Source: Blastobasis lacticolella (Eukaryota; Arthropoda; Insecta; Lepidoptera; Blastobasidae). From it: a stretch of 64,000 bases of DNA. The stretch spans positions 5,708,122 to 5,772,121 of the forward strand of contig LR990044.1 of assembly GCA_905147135.1 (NCBI GenBank), given 5' to 3'. How positions within the stretch are numbered: the stretch's first letter is position 1; the number at the start of each line of letters is the position of its first letter. Shown piece after piece: positions 1-10,123 of the stretch. Position numbers and translations under genes: made by a program. Below the pieces are notes generated by a model. That model did not search any database, was not told the DNA's origin, and saw only the letters and a program-made list of their open reading frames with translations.

Positions 1-899
1 CCGTTAGTAAATGTATCCAAATGAGCGTGACATATATTTCTACATGTTAATAATATAAAACAAAGCAATGAAAAATAAAAATTACAATACAACGCGAATA
101 TAGTCTTTTCGATTTAACTGCATTATTTTATATCATTAAGCTATAGAAAGTGCCCTACCTTTGAATACATTTACCAATAGTATAAACTATAATTCAATTA
201 CTAAACATTAACAAAAAATTTACATAGTACGGAAATCGAATCCTCTTAACTCTAGCGAGGCGAGAGTGTATTCTGTCTCCTTGCCTCGCAAATCCCTCCC
301 AAGTAGTCCCGAACACAGCAAAATAAAAAGTACCAGCCTCGCGAGAGTGAACAGGGCCCGCCTCGCCTCGTGTCACCTCACGCGAGGTCGCCTCACGAGG
401 CCCTCGTGAGAGTGAGGAGGTAGCATTAGGTCAGTGAGATCCTAAGATCAGGTATTTTACGAGATTAGTATGTTAAACGATCTTTGACTTAACAAGAAAA
501 AGAAAAGAACTTTATATCATGAGATATACAAATTAACATCAAACTCAGGTATACAACATCTGTATTCAGGCACGAGTTCCCGAGCATTCGATGGGTGCGT
601 ATACACGATCCGTATGATTAAATACCACAACATTAAGACACTCGCGGCTGCCTGCGCCTGCGCCGCAACCTATTGTCCCGCGCTAGGACGACGCCATTAT
701 GTGCTGATCGAACCTGGTAACGTATACCTATTTAATGCATAAGGGGTTCTATTTAAATACAGTCTACAGGCACAGATGATAATGTGACACCATAGTGAAA
801 TTTATTTTTGTAACGAATTAACAAGAAATTTGTTAAAGCAACTTCTTAAGCATATTGCAGAATTTGCTCATTTTCAGTTTTCTTCTTGACATTAGGAAA

Positions 900-1130
900 G
901 CTATCTGCTAAGACCCCTCAGCCTGAGGGGATCTAAGCACGGGTCTGCTGCTACAGTATGATTGGTTGACGATACTATGTGTACAAACAAAACACCCAGA
1001 TTTGGGAGGCTAATTCCTACAGACCCAATTAGCCATTATTTTTTATTAGTTCTGTCTACACTAAGACAGAACTAATAATAACAACGTTGGTTAGAATTCA
1101 AACGGAAATTTCGCATTAAAAAATGTTTTG
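900..1130 (+). repeat. Dispersed repeat, copy 1 of 2
   Basis: Shares the order and wording of several blocks with 3405-3655: a segment with TCTAAGCACG and GTCTGCTG, then a TTGAC/CCGACGAT block, a GGAGGCTAAT-type block, ACAGAACTAATAATAAC, and a final ATTCAAACG block. The copies are diverged with small gaps. The repeat class is unknown and no coding is seen. Confidence 0.5.
1043..1078. repeat. Perfect 15-bp hairpin
   Basis: TTATTAGTTCTGTCT (1043-1057) is followed after six bases by its exact reverse complement (1064-1078). Only the right arm survives in the related copy near 3590-3610, so the hairpin arose in, or was lost from, one repeat copy. Confidence 0.6.
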
Positions 1131-1386
1131 CTTGGGACTTATAAATTTACACCGATGTTTCAAAAGAAACGTCTGGTCGTTATTAGCTAAAGCAACGTGG
1201 TGAACGTTTAAAACATTGCGCTGTTCACTTTCTAACAGGCTCGTTCCTATAGGTAATAAAACGAGATAGCAAGATTCATAATCATTGTAGAGTGAGCGAA
1301 CAGGGAATATTTGTGATTTGTGTCTAGTCTGTTATGTCTGTGGTATACCCGCTTGTATATCCATTTGATTCTTGATCCTAGGTTTA

Positions 1387-1786
1387 GCGAGCGGCCACAC
1401 AGAAAAGACGTAAGACGCAGACACGTCGCGGACGCGGCGCCCGGTCAATTTATTTTCATACTAAGTGTATAGAAACGTCGCGACGCAAAACATACGGGAA
1501 AGACAGGGTGTGGATAGGGCGCGGACGCGTCGCAGAGACGACTTTAAACATACAGAAAAGACGAGGCACGGGCGCGCCGCGGGCGAGGCGGGCTTACGGG
1601 CGGAGCGCGGGGAGACGGACCTCACCCGCAGCGCTTGCTGTCCTTGTCTTGCCTACGCTCTTGACTGGTCCGCGACGGCGCCGCGTCCGTGCCATGTCTT
1701 TTCTGTATGTTTTAAGTCGCGTCTGCGTCCCGTCTGTGCCCCGTCCGCGACATGTTGTCGTCTTTTCTGTGTGGCCGCTCGCTTAG
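1387..1786. mobile_element. GC-rich foldback element, copy 1
   Basis: The element begins AGCGAGCGGCCACACAGAAA and ends in the reverse complement, GTGTGGCCGCTCGCT. Inside, the word CAGAAAAGACG and variants recur in one direction in the left half and in the other (GTCTTTTCTG) in the right half, giving nested inverted subterminal repeats. It is very GC-rich against an AT-rich background. A related copy lies at 22569-23050. Open frames across it (for example 1465-1881) are by-products of GC bias. No transposase is present, so it would be non-autonomous; its superfamily is unknown and no clean target duplication was found. Confidence 0.7.
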
Positions 1787-1829
1787 ATTGCTTACACAAA
1801 TTTAAGAATCTGCGTTTCTCTGTTTTTAA

Positions 1830-2700
1830 TTATTGGCAACAAAAAACGCTTTTAATCTGGCTATTCAACAATGTATCTTGAATAGTTAAACCCTTTCAGC
1901 AGGTAGTCACTTAAGCCTTTGTAGGTTTACAATCAAGGCCGACTGTGACTGCAACAAAAAAGTTGAAGCTCAAGGACGTAGCATTTTCCCACGTGCCACT
2001 TCTAAGCCCAGTCGATGTGTTGACAATATTTTGCAGCGTGAGTCGAACTTTAAATGCTTCTGTCGCCGTCGCAGGCGTACTTAGGCTAGCGTCAATGATT
2101 TTAGATTCTATTCGAGTAAAGACTATAAATGAATAAATAAATATGCTTGGACAATTCACACAGCGCCATCCAAGCGCCAAAGTAAGCAACGCTTGTGTGC
2201 CATAAAACTGATAAACTACTTCTATATTTTTTAAATACCTACGTACTTATTATACATACAGCACCCAGACCATTACCAGAAATTAAAATTAATCATTATA
2301 TTTCTACACGGCCGGGAATCGAACCCAGGTCCTATGCGGGGCGGATCGGCATATTAACCAACTGTGCTATGGTCATCGACGCACTTCTTGAAGGAAAGAT
2401 ACACAAAAACCAGTGCCTAAGGTGCACAAGCGTCTATTTTTATAATATCTACTTCAAAAAATTGGCAATGTCTCAAGGCACCAAAAAACCTTATGGTCTC
2501 TCTATTCAACAATGCATCGTAAATATTTGGTACCCTTCTGCGCCTGCTAAAGAGGTCCAAATATTCAGAATTTCACGCTTTGTAATCTTAAGTAACGGCT
2601 AATGTGCAAATTTTGAAAAATGCATAAGAAGTGACTTTTACAAAATTAAAGTGAAACGGTTGTAAGAAAATCAACAGCATCACATGTCACTGTCATGCGT
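1830..2700 (+). repeat. Host repeat R, uninterrupted copy
   Basis: About 870 bp that matches 7435-8060 and then, after the LTR retrotransposon, 17057-17300. It contains a SINE-B copy (2143-2385) at the same internal place in both, so that insertion predates duplication or spread of R. The passage ACACAAAAACCAGTGCCTAA, followed by GGTGCACAAGCG (about 2400-2432), is the paralogous empty site for the LTR element. No open frame is conserved between the copies, so this is probably a non-coding mobile or duplicated segment. Confidence 0.7.
2143..2385 (-). mobile_element. SINE-B (tRNA-derived), diverged
   Basis: Read on the minus strand it has a tRNA-like head with a box B version (GGTTCGATTCCCGG-like) and then a body ending near CAAAGTAAGC and CACACAGCGCCATC. 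It is older and more diverged than the copies at 41478 and 59026. Confidence 0.65.
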
Positions 2701-3404
2701 GCCTATGTTCTGTATAACAATAAAATTACTTGCGCATTAAAAACGCGACAGCAGTTCGGGATAAAAAATTGTTTTCTGGGGATGGAAGTCCAGGGCCGGG
2801 TAGATCTTATTTTCCTTAATTTATTTGGGGAAAGATATTGCGTTGAGTAGAGAAGCCACTGTCACACCACCCAGCTGGCACGCTTTTCGCTTCTGAATTT
2901 AGACGAATGAGTATTTTAGTATTTTTACCTCGATATTTAGTTTATATGAAAGTGAATGAAATTAAACCAAATGAGCCTTTTACCAACGTTTATTGCCAAG
3001 ATGTTTTTATTTACTACGTAATAATTTGTACATAAGTACAACCGACAACGACTTCGGCGAAAATACGCATTGAAAGTTTGAAACCCAGCTGTACCTTGCC
3101 ATAATGACGTCATTCATAAAAGTCATAACAAACCATTTGATTTCTGAAGGATTGTTTATTTTCGTAAGTTATGAAAAATCAAATATTATTAAATAATGGG
3201 CAAAACAATTAAAAAGGAAGTGCGGGAGATAATTTTCAGCATGATTAATAATTTAGACAGAAGGTCAAGCTGATCGTGATCGAATAACTGAATGTTTACA
3301 AGTAGAACTGACAAGGACTAACAATGACAGATTATTCCTAGATTATTGTCACACTTTATAATTTTTACTATTGTCAGTCAATACGGACTAATCGTGGTTC
3401 TATT
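2701..3404. other. Intergenic, nothing recognised
   Basis: AT-rich sequence without coding signal. At about 2876-2902 there is one terminal motif (CGCTTCTGAATTTA) of the small MITE family seen complete at 28564-28734. Confidence 0.4.
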
Positions 3405-3655
3405 ATAAAACCCTCAGCATCAGGATTCTAAGCACGAGTCTGCTGTGAACTATTTATGATTGACCGACGATGACAATGCTTACGAAAAAAACGCCCAGTC
3501 CTGTGAGGCTAATAAACGAAACGATTTGCAATGAGTAGGAATGTATGAAGAATATTTAAGTAATTCCTATGTATTTAGGAAGTCCAAGTGTTGACAGAAC
3601 TAATAATAACGTCGGTTTCAATTCAAACGCAAATATCACACAAACAAGTTTTTGC
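3405..3655 (+). repeat. Dispersed repeat, copy 2 of 2
   Basis: Direct, diverged copy of 900-1130, with an extra block at about 3515-3575 that is absent from the first. Class unknown. Confidence 0.5.
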
Positions 3656-3896
3656 TCCAAATCGTTATAGGGCCTTCAATGGGAAGGAGTTCCATTGTCA
3701 CGAACCACTGGCACGTGCGATATTTTGACAAAGTGGGACTTTTCTATTATTTTTTGCAGACTTTGCACAGTTATAGCCTTTAGGAATTCACGAAGGCGTA
3801 AGCTACTTTCTAAAGAGGTTAAGTATTCAAAGTCCTTGTTAAACTACAAAATTGTTATTTTTTTCTTTAGATAACTTTTCCAAAAAAAATATAATT

Positions 3897-4006
3897 ATCT
3901 TGGCGTTAATGTCCCGGGTGTGCTCTCGAGAACGAAGGCCCGGGATCCGCCTTGACCATGATCCAAGATCTCGCAATCAGGTAATTACAATGGAGTGACT
4001 ATTACT
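3897..4006 (-). mobile_element. SINE-A tail fragment
   Basis: Carries the SINE-A 3' words in reverse: TTGGCGTTAATGTCCCGG, then the CCTTGACCATGATCC block and CAGGTAATTACA. The tRNA-like head is missing. Confidence 0.6.
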
Positions 4007-4250
4007 TAGTTCCGTAACAATGTCCAAGGGAGGTCCGTGTCTTCGCAGTATGACAGTATTGGTGATGCTGTGATAAATTCACCTTACATTGAGATGTGAC
4101 GACCCATTACAGATGGGATAAACGTCGCTTCTTTATACATAGTCAATGTAAAGGTATGTATAATTGAAATATTAAATATGTGCAAATAGCTATAAGAAAT
4201 CATTACAATTTGGGTAAATGATGGGCAAGTTGACAGCAGTATGAATGTAA

Positions 4251-4500
4251 TATCCTCAAATAATGTAACTAAAATAAACAGGTAAGAAACCTAAATGAAA
4301 ACTAAAATCTGAACCTATCTAAAATAAAATAACACGTGAATGAGTAGATACAAATAAATCTTACCCTTAAATAATTTAACTAAAATAGACAGGTAACAAA
4401 CATAAATGAAATCTAAATTCTTTACCTATTCTAATGTATATAACATATGAATGAGACGATACAAACTTAAACTTATCCTCAAATAACTAAGATAAACACA
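4251..4500. repeat. Tandem duplication, about 115-bp unit
   Basis: Two full units and a partial third, starting near 4251, 4371 and 4484. Each opens with a CCTNAAATAA word and carries ACTAAAATA.ACAGGTAA, then a GAATGAG.A.ATACAAA end. The units are AT-rich and diverged, with no coding. Confidence 0.6.
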
Positions 4501-4524
4501 CGTAAAAATCGGTTTTGGAAATGT

Positions 4525-4665
4525 CATACGGTAGGTACCTACCTACAGGTAAATAGGCAAACAAACAAGCGGGCCACCTGGAATGTGGCCACCGGTACTT
4601 ATGATATTAGCAACAACAGAGGCGACAACAAATGCGTTGCCCACCTCTATAACAGTAACTGAAAT
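4525..4665 (-). mobile_element. LINE 3' tail fragment
   Basis: The reverse strand reads the common LINE 3' end with a GTTGCCCACCTCT-type block, a GGTGGCC block and GCCCGCTTG, ending in the CCGTATGACAT tail. The same tail occurs at 24296-24655. Confidence 0.5.
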
Positions 4666-4941
4666 AACTCACGAAAGCAAGTAAACAATCATTTCAATTC
4701 TTGGTTCTTGACTGGCAAAATCATCACGAATGCCACGTATAGCTACAAAATTAGAAGAAGTAGAAATGGAGAGCGTCAGTTTGTAGCACTTAGAAATTTG
4801 AAATGCAGTTTGAAATTCCGAACTATTAACGAAAATGTACAGAAAAAACTAAATAACTAAGTACACCTAACCTATTGTAAAATTACTAAAATTACTGGAG
4901 TCCTTTGCGCATTATTTCACCTTCGCCTTCACATGTGGTCT

Positions 4942-5268
4942 CTAATCCCGCTGACACCTCTCGCAGCAGCGCCTTCGCTTCAAAGCTCTCAACTGGGCGT
5001 ACTGCTGCTCCAGGAAAGCCACGTCGATGGCGAGGAGCTGAGCACGCTTCGTTCTCTGGTCGCGGCTCCTCTTCGCGGCCAGGTTGTTATTTGCCCGGTG
5101 TGCGGCGTACGCCTTGCCGCCAGCGGAGCTGGATGCCACTGGGCGCCGCATCTGTGGCTGGTCGGGCGACGGCCCCTCCGCCAGCACGCGCTGCCTCAAC
5201 ACCTCATGCAGATTTTGCAGCGGCACCTCTTCCGAGACCTCCTCCCACGGTCTCCAAATTCCAGCCAT
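4942..5268 (-). CDS. Small bZIP transcription factor (PAR/CES-2-like)
   Basis: A 108-residue intronless frame. Residues 61-69 fit the bZIP basic signature N-x2-A-A-x2-S-R (N61, A64, A65, S68, R69) in the context AAKRSRD, as in PAR/CES-2/HLF-type factors, followed by leucines in heptads at 79, 86 and 93. These factors bind DNA as dimers in the nucleus. The zipper is unusually short: after L93 comes a basic, Cys-rich tail (CCERC) and the stop, so dimerisation may be weak or need a partner. The N-terminal 55 residues match nothing I recognise. The lack of introns suggests a retrocopy or an insect-lineage expansion gene. A palindromic repeat structure starts about 155 bp upstream. The opposite-strand frames here are shadows. 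Identity as bZIP is firm; orthology and expression are not. Confidence 0.75.
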   Translation of the reverse strand: MAGIWRPWEEVSEEVPLQNLHEVLRQRVLAEGPSPDQPQMRRPVASSSAGGKAYAAHRANNNLAAKRSRDQRTKRAQLLAIDVAFLEQQYAQLRALKRRRCCERCQRD

Positions 5269-5422
5269 GACTTTTTACGCACAAGTTTTCGCCGGGAAGT
5301 CCGAGACACGAATGGTCACTCCAACATTCGGCGGCAATGGACGTCGCACGCCGCGGGTCCGAGGGGTGTGGCTTGCAGCCCTCGCGGCTGTTGGCTACCT
5401 GCCCCTATCCATTGTCCTGCGC

Positions 5423-6579
5423 CATGGACTTACTACCCAAAGGGACTGCGCACTGCTTTGACTAAAACCGGGCAGAGCGAGAGTCACCATCGATAGTCCT
5501 TTGTCCCTTTCTTACAGTGTAAACACAATGTTATTGGCATAATCACCGTCATTCTAACTTGACAAGTGTCATATTTGGTGTTGCCATTATTGGAGAAATA
5601 TATTTACCGTGACTTTGGTATTATTATGGGGTAATCCGTACAATCCGAAAAGTAGTTGTCAAAATACCTTTTGATCTACTGAACGTTTCTCCGACAAACG
5701 TCGAGTCGACATAATTATCAACCTACGACTTTTTGTTCCACAAAACAGATAAAAGAGCTCGGTAACGATTTATCCTACAACACTAGTTCCTAAAGATAAG
5801 TGATAGTACTCGTCGATATCTACATTTCGGGTGACAGCTGTCAAAGTTAAATCTTTTATAACTCGGAACTCATTGGTCCTAAAACACTAGTTTCTAGAGA
5901 GAAATGACAGTACTTGTTGAGATCTACATTTCGTATAACAGCTGTCAAACTTAAAACTGTCATCCGAAATCTAGAACTCGATGAGTACTATTATATTACT
6001 CTAGGAACTAGTGTTGTTAGACCAATCGTTTCCGAGTTACAACAGTTTTAAGTTTGACAGCTGCCATCCGAAATGTAGATCTCGACGAGCACTATCATTT
6101 TTCTTTAGGAACTAGTGTTCTAGCACCAATAGTTTAGGAGTTATTGCAGTTTTAAGTTTGACAGCTGTCATTCGAAATGTAGATCAACAAGTACTATAAT
6201 TTATCTCTAGAAACTAGTGTTTTAGGACCAATGGGTTCCGACTTATAAAATCTTTAACTTTGACAGCTGTCATAGTAAATCTCGAGGAGTGCTATCATTT
6301 CACTCTAGGAACTAGTGTTCTAGGACCAATATTTTCCGAGTAGCAGGGAAACCTTGGGCTGGACCCTGGTGAAAATATGACCTTCAGATTGCACCCGGTC
6401 CGACTCTGCCTGGCCCTGATCGGTAGGTCGGTGTCCGCGCTAAGTAATAAAAGTAATTCGGAATTTGCATCAACAATGGTGGCAACACTAGAAAGGGACA
6501 CAGGACTATCGATGGTGACTCTCGCTCTGCCCGGTTTTAGTCAAAGCAGTGCGCAGTCCCTTTGGGTAGTAAGTCCATG
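5423..6579. mobile_element. Palindromic foldback structure with inverted unit array
   Basis: Outer arms 5423-5512 and 6490-6579 are near-perfect inverted repeats of about 90 bp (shared word CAAAGCAGTGCGCAGTCCC with few mismatches). Between about 5778 and 6330 lie roughly five units of about 110-120 bp, each with GGAACTAGTGTT-, TTGACAGCTGTCA- and GTAGATCTCGA-type words. Two run in one direction (5778 and 5886), then three in the other (about 6000, 6110, 6215). No transposase is visible. It looks like a foldback-type DNA element or a rearranged composite. It lies directly upstream of the bZIP gene. Confidence 0.65.
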
Positions 6580-6699
6580 TTCTGCGCACGCCACTGCGAC
6601 GGATGGACGCCATTTTGTAACGTGAATTTTGAAAGACAAATGATATTTTTGACACATTCCTTGAAAAAAGTTAATCTAATCTACTTGTAGTGTAACTAC

Positions 6700-7115
6700 T
6701 TATTTGTATTATTATTGTTATTATTTTATTAAATGTAAGCAGTTTATGTAAATAGTACATAAAGTGTAATATGATAATATATGATAATACACCGGACAGA
6801 TCGACTACTTTTCGTAGTAGACGATTTCGCGACGCGTGGAGGTAGTCGCAAAATCGCGTCTACCAACTCCTGCGCCGCGAACGCGGGACGGTCCGGTCGA
6901 TGTGACTCTGCGCACCGCCAAACTATATACCTACGCGCGACTATTTCTCATACTCGAATCTTATAGCGACTGCCTTCTTATATTTGAATCTGTTTTCCGT
7001 CGTCTTAATTTCTCCTTCTGTACTTATTTGAACTTTCATTCTGTGTACTAACTTGTTTGAATAAACTACGCAAGTGAGTGAACTTTTTGTGGCTTCAGTT
7101 AACAACATCCTAATC
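6700..7115 (+). repeat. Possible solo LTR
   Basis: The stretch has LTR-like composition: an AT-rich first part, a GC-rich middle (about 6790-6915), a late polyadenylation-type AATAAA (about 7060), and an end at GTTAACA. No second copy in the window, no clear target duplication and no internal coding region support it, so this is only a suggestion. Confidence 0.25.
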
Positions 7116-7434
7116 ACCACCACTACCATCACTTCGCTTTATACTTATCAAAGAAACTGGTCTTTATTTAATAATTAATATAAGGACGATTTAGCAAATG
7201 TTATTCAAGCTAATATACAACGAGCACATAACCCATGGGAAACTTTTGGAACTAGAACAGTGGACGTCCTGATATGGTAATAATACTTACTAAGGTACGC
7301 GAAAAGCTAGCCATTTGTCATACTTATATATTGTACTAACACCGTGGTTTGCTCAACAAATGAATTGATAATCGAGCCACAGCACCGTCATCTAGGTAAT
7401 AAAAACGAACTTTAAAAAGCATAACTCATGCAAC

Positions 7435-8060
7435 AATTCTCAATATTGGCAACAAAAATCGCTCTTAGTCTGACTATACAACAATGGACCTTGAGTAGTT
7501 AAACCCCTTCAACAGGTAGAAACTTAAAGCCTTTGTAAGATTACAATCAATGCTGACTGTGACTGCAACAAAAAAGTTGAAGTTCAAGGACGTAGCATTT
7601 TCCTACGTGCGCCAGTGGCACGTGGCCATTTATTTATACCTGATTTCTAAGCCCAGTCGATGTGTTGACAATATTTTGCAGCGTGAGTCGAACTTTAAAT
7701 GCTTCTGCCGCCGTCGTAGGTGTACTCAGGCTATCGTCAATTCTTTTAAATTCTATTCGGTAATGATTATAAATAAATATGCTTGGACAATTCACACAGC
7801 GCCATGTAAGCCCCAAAGTAAGCAACGCGTGTGTTATTGGTGCCAGAAAACTAATAAACAATTTTTTTAAACACCTACAAACTTATTATACATACAGCAC
7901 CCAGACCGACACAGACAGAAATTAAAATTTATCGTTTCCATTTTTGCGCGGCCAGGAATCGAACCCAGGACCTGTATGTGGCATATCGGTATGTCAACCA
8001 ACCGTACTCAGGTCGTCGACGCACTTTTTGAAGGAAAGCTTCACAAAAACAGTGTCATAG
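7435..8060 (+). repeat. Host repeat R, left part of interrupted copy
   Basis: Matches 1830-2410, including the embedded SINE-B. It ends with GTGTCATAG, where the LTR element begins. The right part resumes at 17057. Confidence 0.7.
7782..8022 (-). mobile_element. SINE-B inside host repeat R
   Basis: Minus-strand tRNA-derived SINE with the box-B-like GGTTCGATTCC. It occupies the same place in R as the copy at 2143-2385. Confidence 0.6.
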
Positions 8061-8243
8061 TATTAGACGTAACATCTGTCACCTGTCACGAAGACGTTTG
8101 GCGGGGCGGCAGTCTCGATCGAGAGGCGGGACGAACGGAGGTCGTCGGATAGCTTGTTGTATATTCTGTTGTTTGTACTTAATTTTAATAAAAGTAATTG
8201 TATTCCTGATCCTGGTGCATCATTTATTCGGACCCTGACAATA
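8061..8243 (+). repeat. 5' LTR
   Basis: 183 bp, with no difference that I can see from the 3' LTR. It carries AATAAA at 8187-8192, the likely polyadenylation signal. The direct repeat stops exactly at 8061 and 8243. Confidence 0.9.
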
Positions 8244-8254
8244 GTCAGAAGTGG
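8244..8254 (+). promoter_or_regulatory. Putative primer-binding site (tRNA-Leu type)
   Basis: GTCAGAAGTGG directly abuts the 5' LTR and is complementary to the 3' stem of insect leucine tRNAs as I know them. The expected TGGT that would pair with the CCA end is replaced by LTR sequence (AATA), so the pairing would start four bases inside the tRNA. Confidence 0.45.
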
Positions 8255-8282
8255 TAAGACCGTTGGAGAATCGTTGGAGGTA

Positions 8283-8490
8283 TGTAAAACTTTCTATCAT
8301 ATGAGTAGACACACAGTGTTTCCTTTGGACTATGACATGGGATCGTGCAAGAGGTATATTAGAGGTCTCTTCAGAGGCGGGCAACGCATCAGTGACTCCC
8401 CTGGTGTTGCTGATGTCCATAGGCGGCGGTGACCACTTTTCATCAGGTGGCCCGCTTGCCTGTTTGTCTGCCGTATAACATAAAGACACT
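8283..8490 (+). mobile_element. LINE 3' end inside the LTR-element leader
   Basis: Encodes the terminal LINE reverse-transcriptase words FPLDYDMGSCKRYIRG and VADVHRRR, followed by the typical 3' tail (CATCAGGTGGCCCGCTTGCC). The same C-terminus occurs on the minus strand at about 34190-34330. Either a 5'-truncated LINE landed in the leader, or the retrotransposon captured it and carries it. Confidence 0.7.
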
Positions 8491-9277
8491 AGATAGGTAC
8501 ATGGTGAGTTGGTACCTACAATTATTGGTATGACGTGTTTTACTACTACCTACATAATAATTGAAATAACTATACACCTACTACCTGTATTGTGGTAAAA
8601 AGATTACCTAGTAGATACCTACCTACCTTCTTATTGCACGAATGAACAAAACAACCTCAGCGGTAGATAAAATAAAGCATCGGTTTCGTAAGTAGTAGAC
8701 GGTGCTATTCGCGGTGTAACGTCGGTAAGTAGGTGTAACCCGTGCTGTTGTATGTTGTTTACTACGGGTTATGTTGTGTGGGTTATGTTATCGATGAATA
8801 CATAACAAAAAGAAATAGCTGCTTACCTATTTTTGTAACTTCCTGCGTTCTTGTCTACCTGAGAATGTCATTTCGACGTGATACATACATACCGGGACAG
8901 GGTTGGACTAAGGGTGGCAGATAAATATCTGCAGAATATATTAGTGACCTCTTATTTCAGAAGCCTACTTAACTATCTAATACTATGTTCTTACATATTT
9001 ACCTACGCTGCGGTAACAAAATCACTCCTTTAATTTATTAAGTAACAGTAGTGATTACTTACATTTGCATTCGAAGGGATCTATGTCACATGGACACGAC
9101 GCGTAAAACTGAGCCCTGAAGACCATAGGTACCTACTTTTAGCAATCATGTATTAATAATTAAATGTTTTTGTTTTGTTTTCCCTACCTTCCTACCTACC
9201 TTCCAACCTATATTCAATTATTTAACTAATGACTACATATTATCTGAACTCCGAATAGTCCCCACAAAAGCCACAAA
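8491..9277 (+). other. Leader of the LTR element, no gene
   Basis: AT-rich with many GTAGGTACCTACC-type words. No frame of note before the gag start at 9278. Confidence 0.5.
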
Positions 9278-10123
9278 ATGCCAAAAAGTTTAAGTGATGC
9301 TGGTTCAAGGTACACCCCACCACTAGCAACTGACGGGGCTAAAAGGACTTCACGAACACCTAAACGTAGAGTTCGAAATAAAACTAGAAGACATTCCTCA
9401 ACCCGAGCAAATAGGACTAGGCAAAAACGTCACACGTATCGCAGTCGCTCCCGCTGTCAAGTGTTGTCCTCCTCATCTAGTAGCGATGGCTCTGGTACGG
9501 CTGGAAACATACCTACTAATCGAAGACGCCGCGATCGCTGTGTCCAACGGCGTTCTCGTCGGTATCAAAAGTCACCGGTATCTTGGGACAGTTTCGATAC
9601 GAGTGATGAGAGTAGCTACAAACGCATAACCAAACGTGGCCGTACTCACTCACGTACGAGCGATTCAATAACGACAAGCTTTTGCTCGTCTACTGTAGGA
9701 GATCGCTCGCGTTCACGAGTTCGCCCAGAGAAAAAGCGAAAACGTAGAAGGCGTTCACGATCATTTAACGCTGAAAAAGATTTCTTCAAAAATTTCGCTA
9801 AATTAGTGAAAGAAAGAGGAAATCATTTTGATGGCGCACATAACGTAATCCCTGAGTTTGACCCTGACGCACATTCACAAAGCGCTGCAGACTGGATTCG
9901 TAAGGTGAATGAAACGGCGAAAATTTACAAGTGGAGTGAACGTCAAATAATTTACCACGCCATACCTAAACTGTCGGGTCAAGCAAAAAAATGGTATCAA
10001 GGGAGAAGCACTGTGGACTTAAGTTGGAGACAATGGCAGCGTAAAATAATAAAAACCTTCCCTGATGACAGAAACTATGCAGATCGTCTCTCGGAAATGC
10101 TTAGCAGGAGAAGTAAGAGATAA
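9278..10123 (+). pseudogene. LTR-element gag, N-terminal and capsid part
   Basis: 281 codons ending in TAA. The first ~165 residues are very basic and rich in Ser and Arg (RS-like runs), an unusual extension. From about residue 175 the sequence resembles a Ty3-type capsid (words such as WIRKVNETAKIYKW and AIPKLSGQAKKWYQG). The capsid and nucleocapsid part continues in the same frame beyond the TAA at 10121-10123, so the stop either truncates gag or is a mutation (or an assembly error) in one long gag-pol frame. The product would package the element RNA into particles. Confidence 0.75.

Larger units (their letters stand above)
1..1385. other. Intergenic, no gene seen
   Basis: No convincing coding region. 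At 245-420 there is a patch rich in CCTCGC/GCGAGG words in both orientations. At 1043-1078 there is a perfect 15-bp hairpin (loop of 6). The stretch 900-1130 matches 3405-3655 in direct orientation, so it is a dispersed repeat. Confidence 0.5.

Noticed and set aside
1465..1881. 138-codon plus-strand frame
   Set aside because: It lies across the GC-rich foldback element, with composition driven by inverted repeats and no domain.
4905..5496. Plus-strand frames of 121 and 187 codons
   Set aside because: They overlap the bZIP exon antisense and run into the foldback arm; no recognisable protein features.
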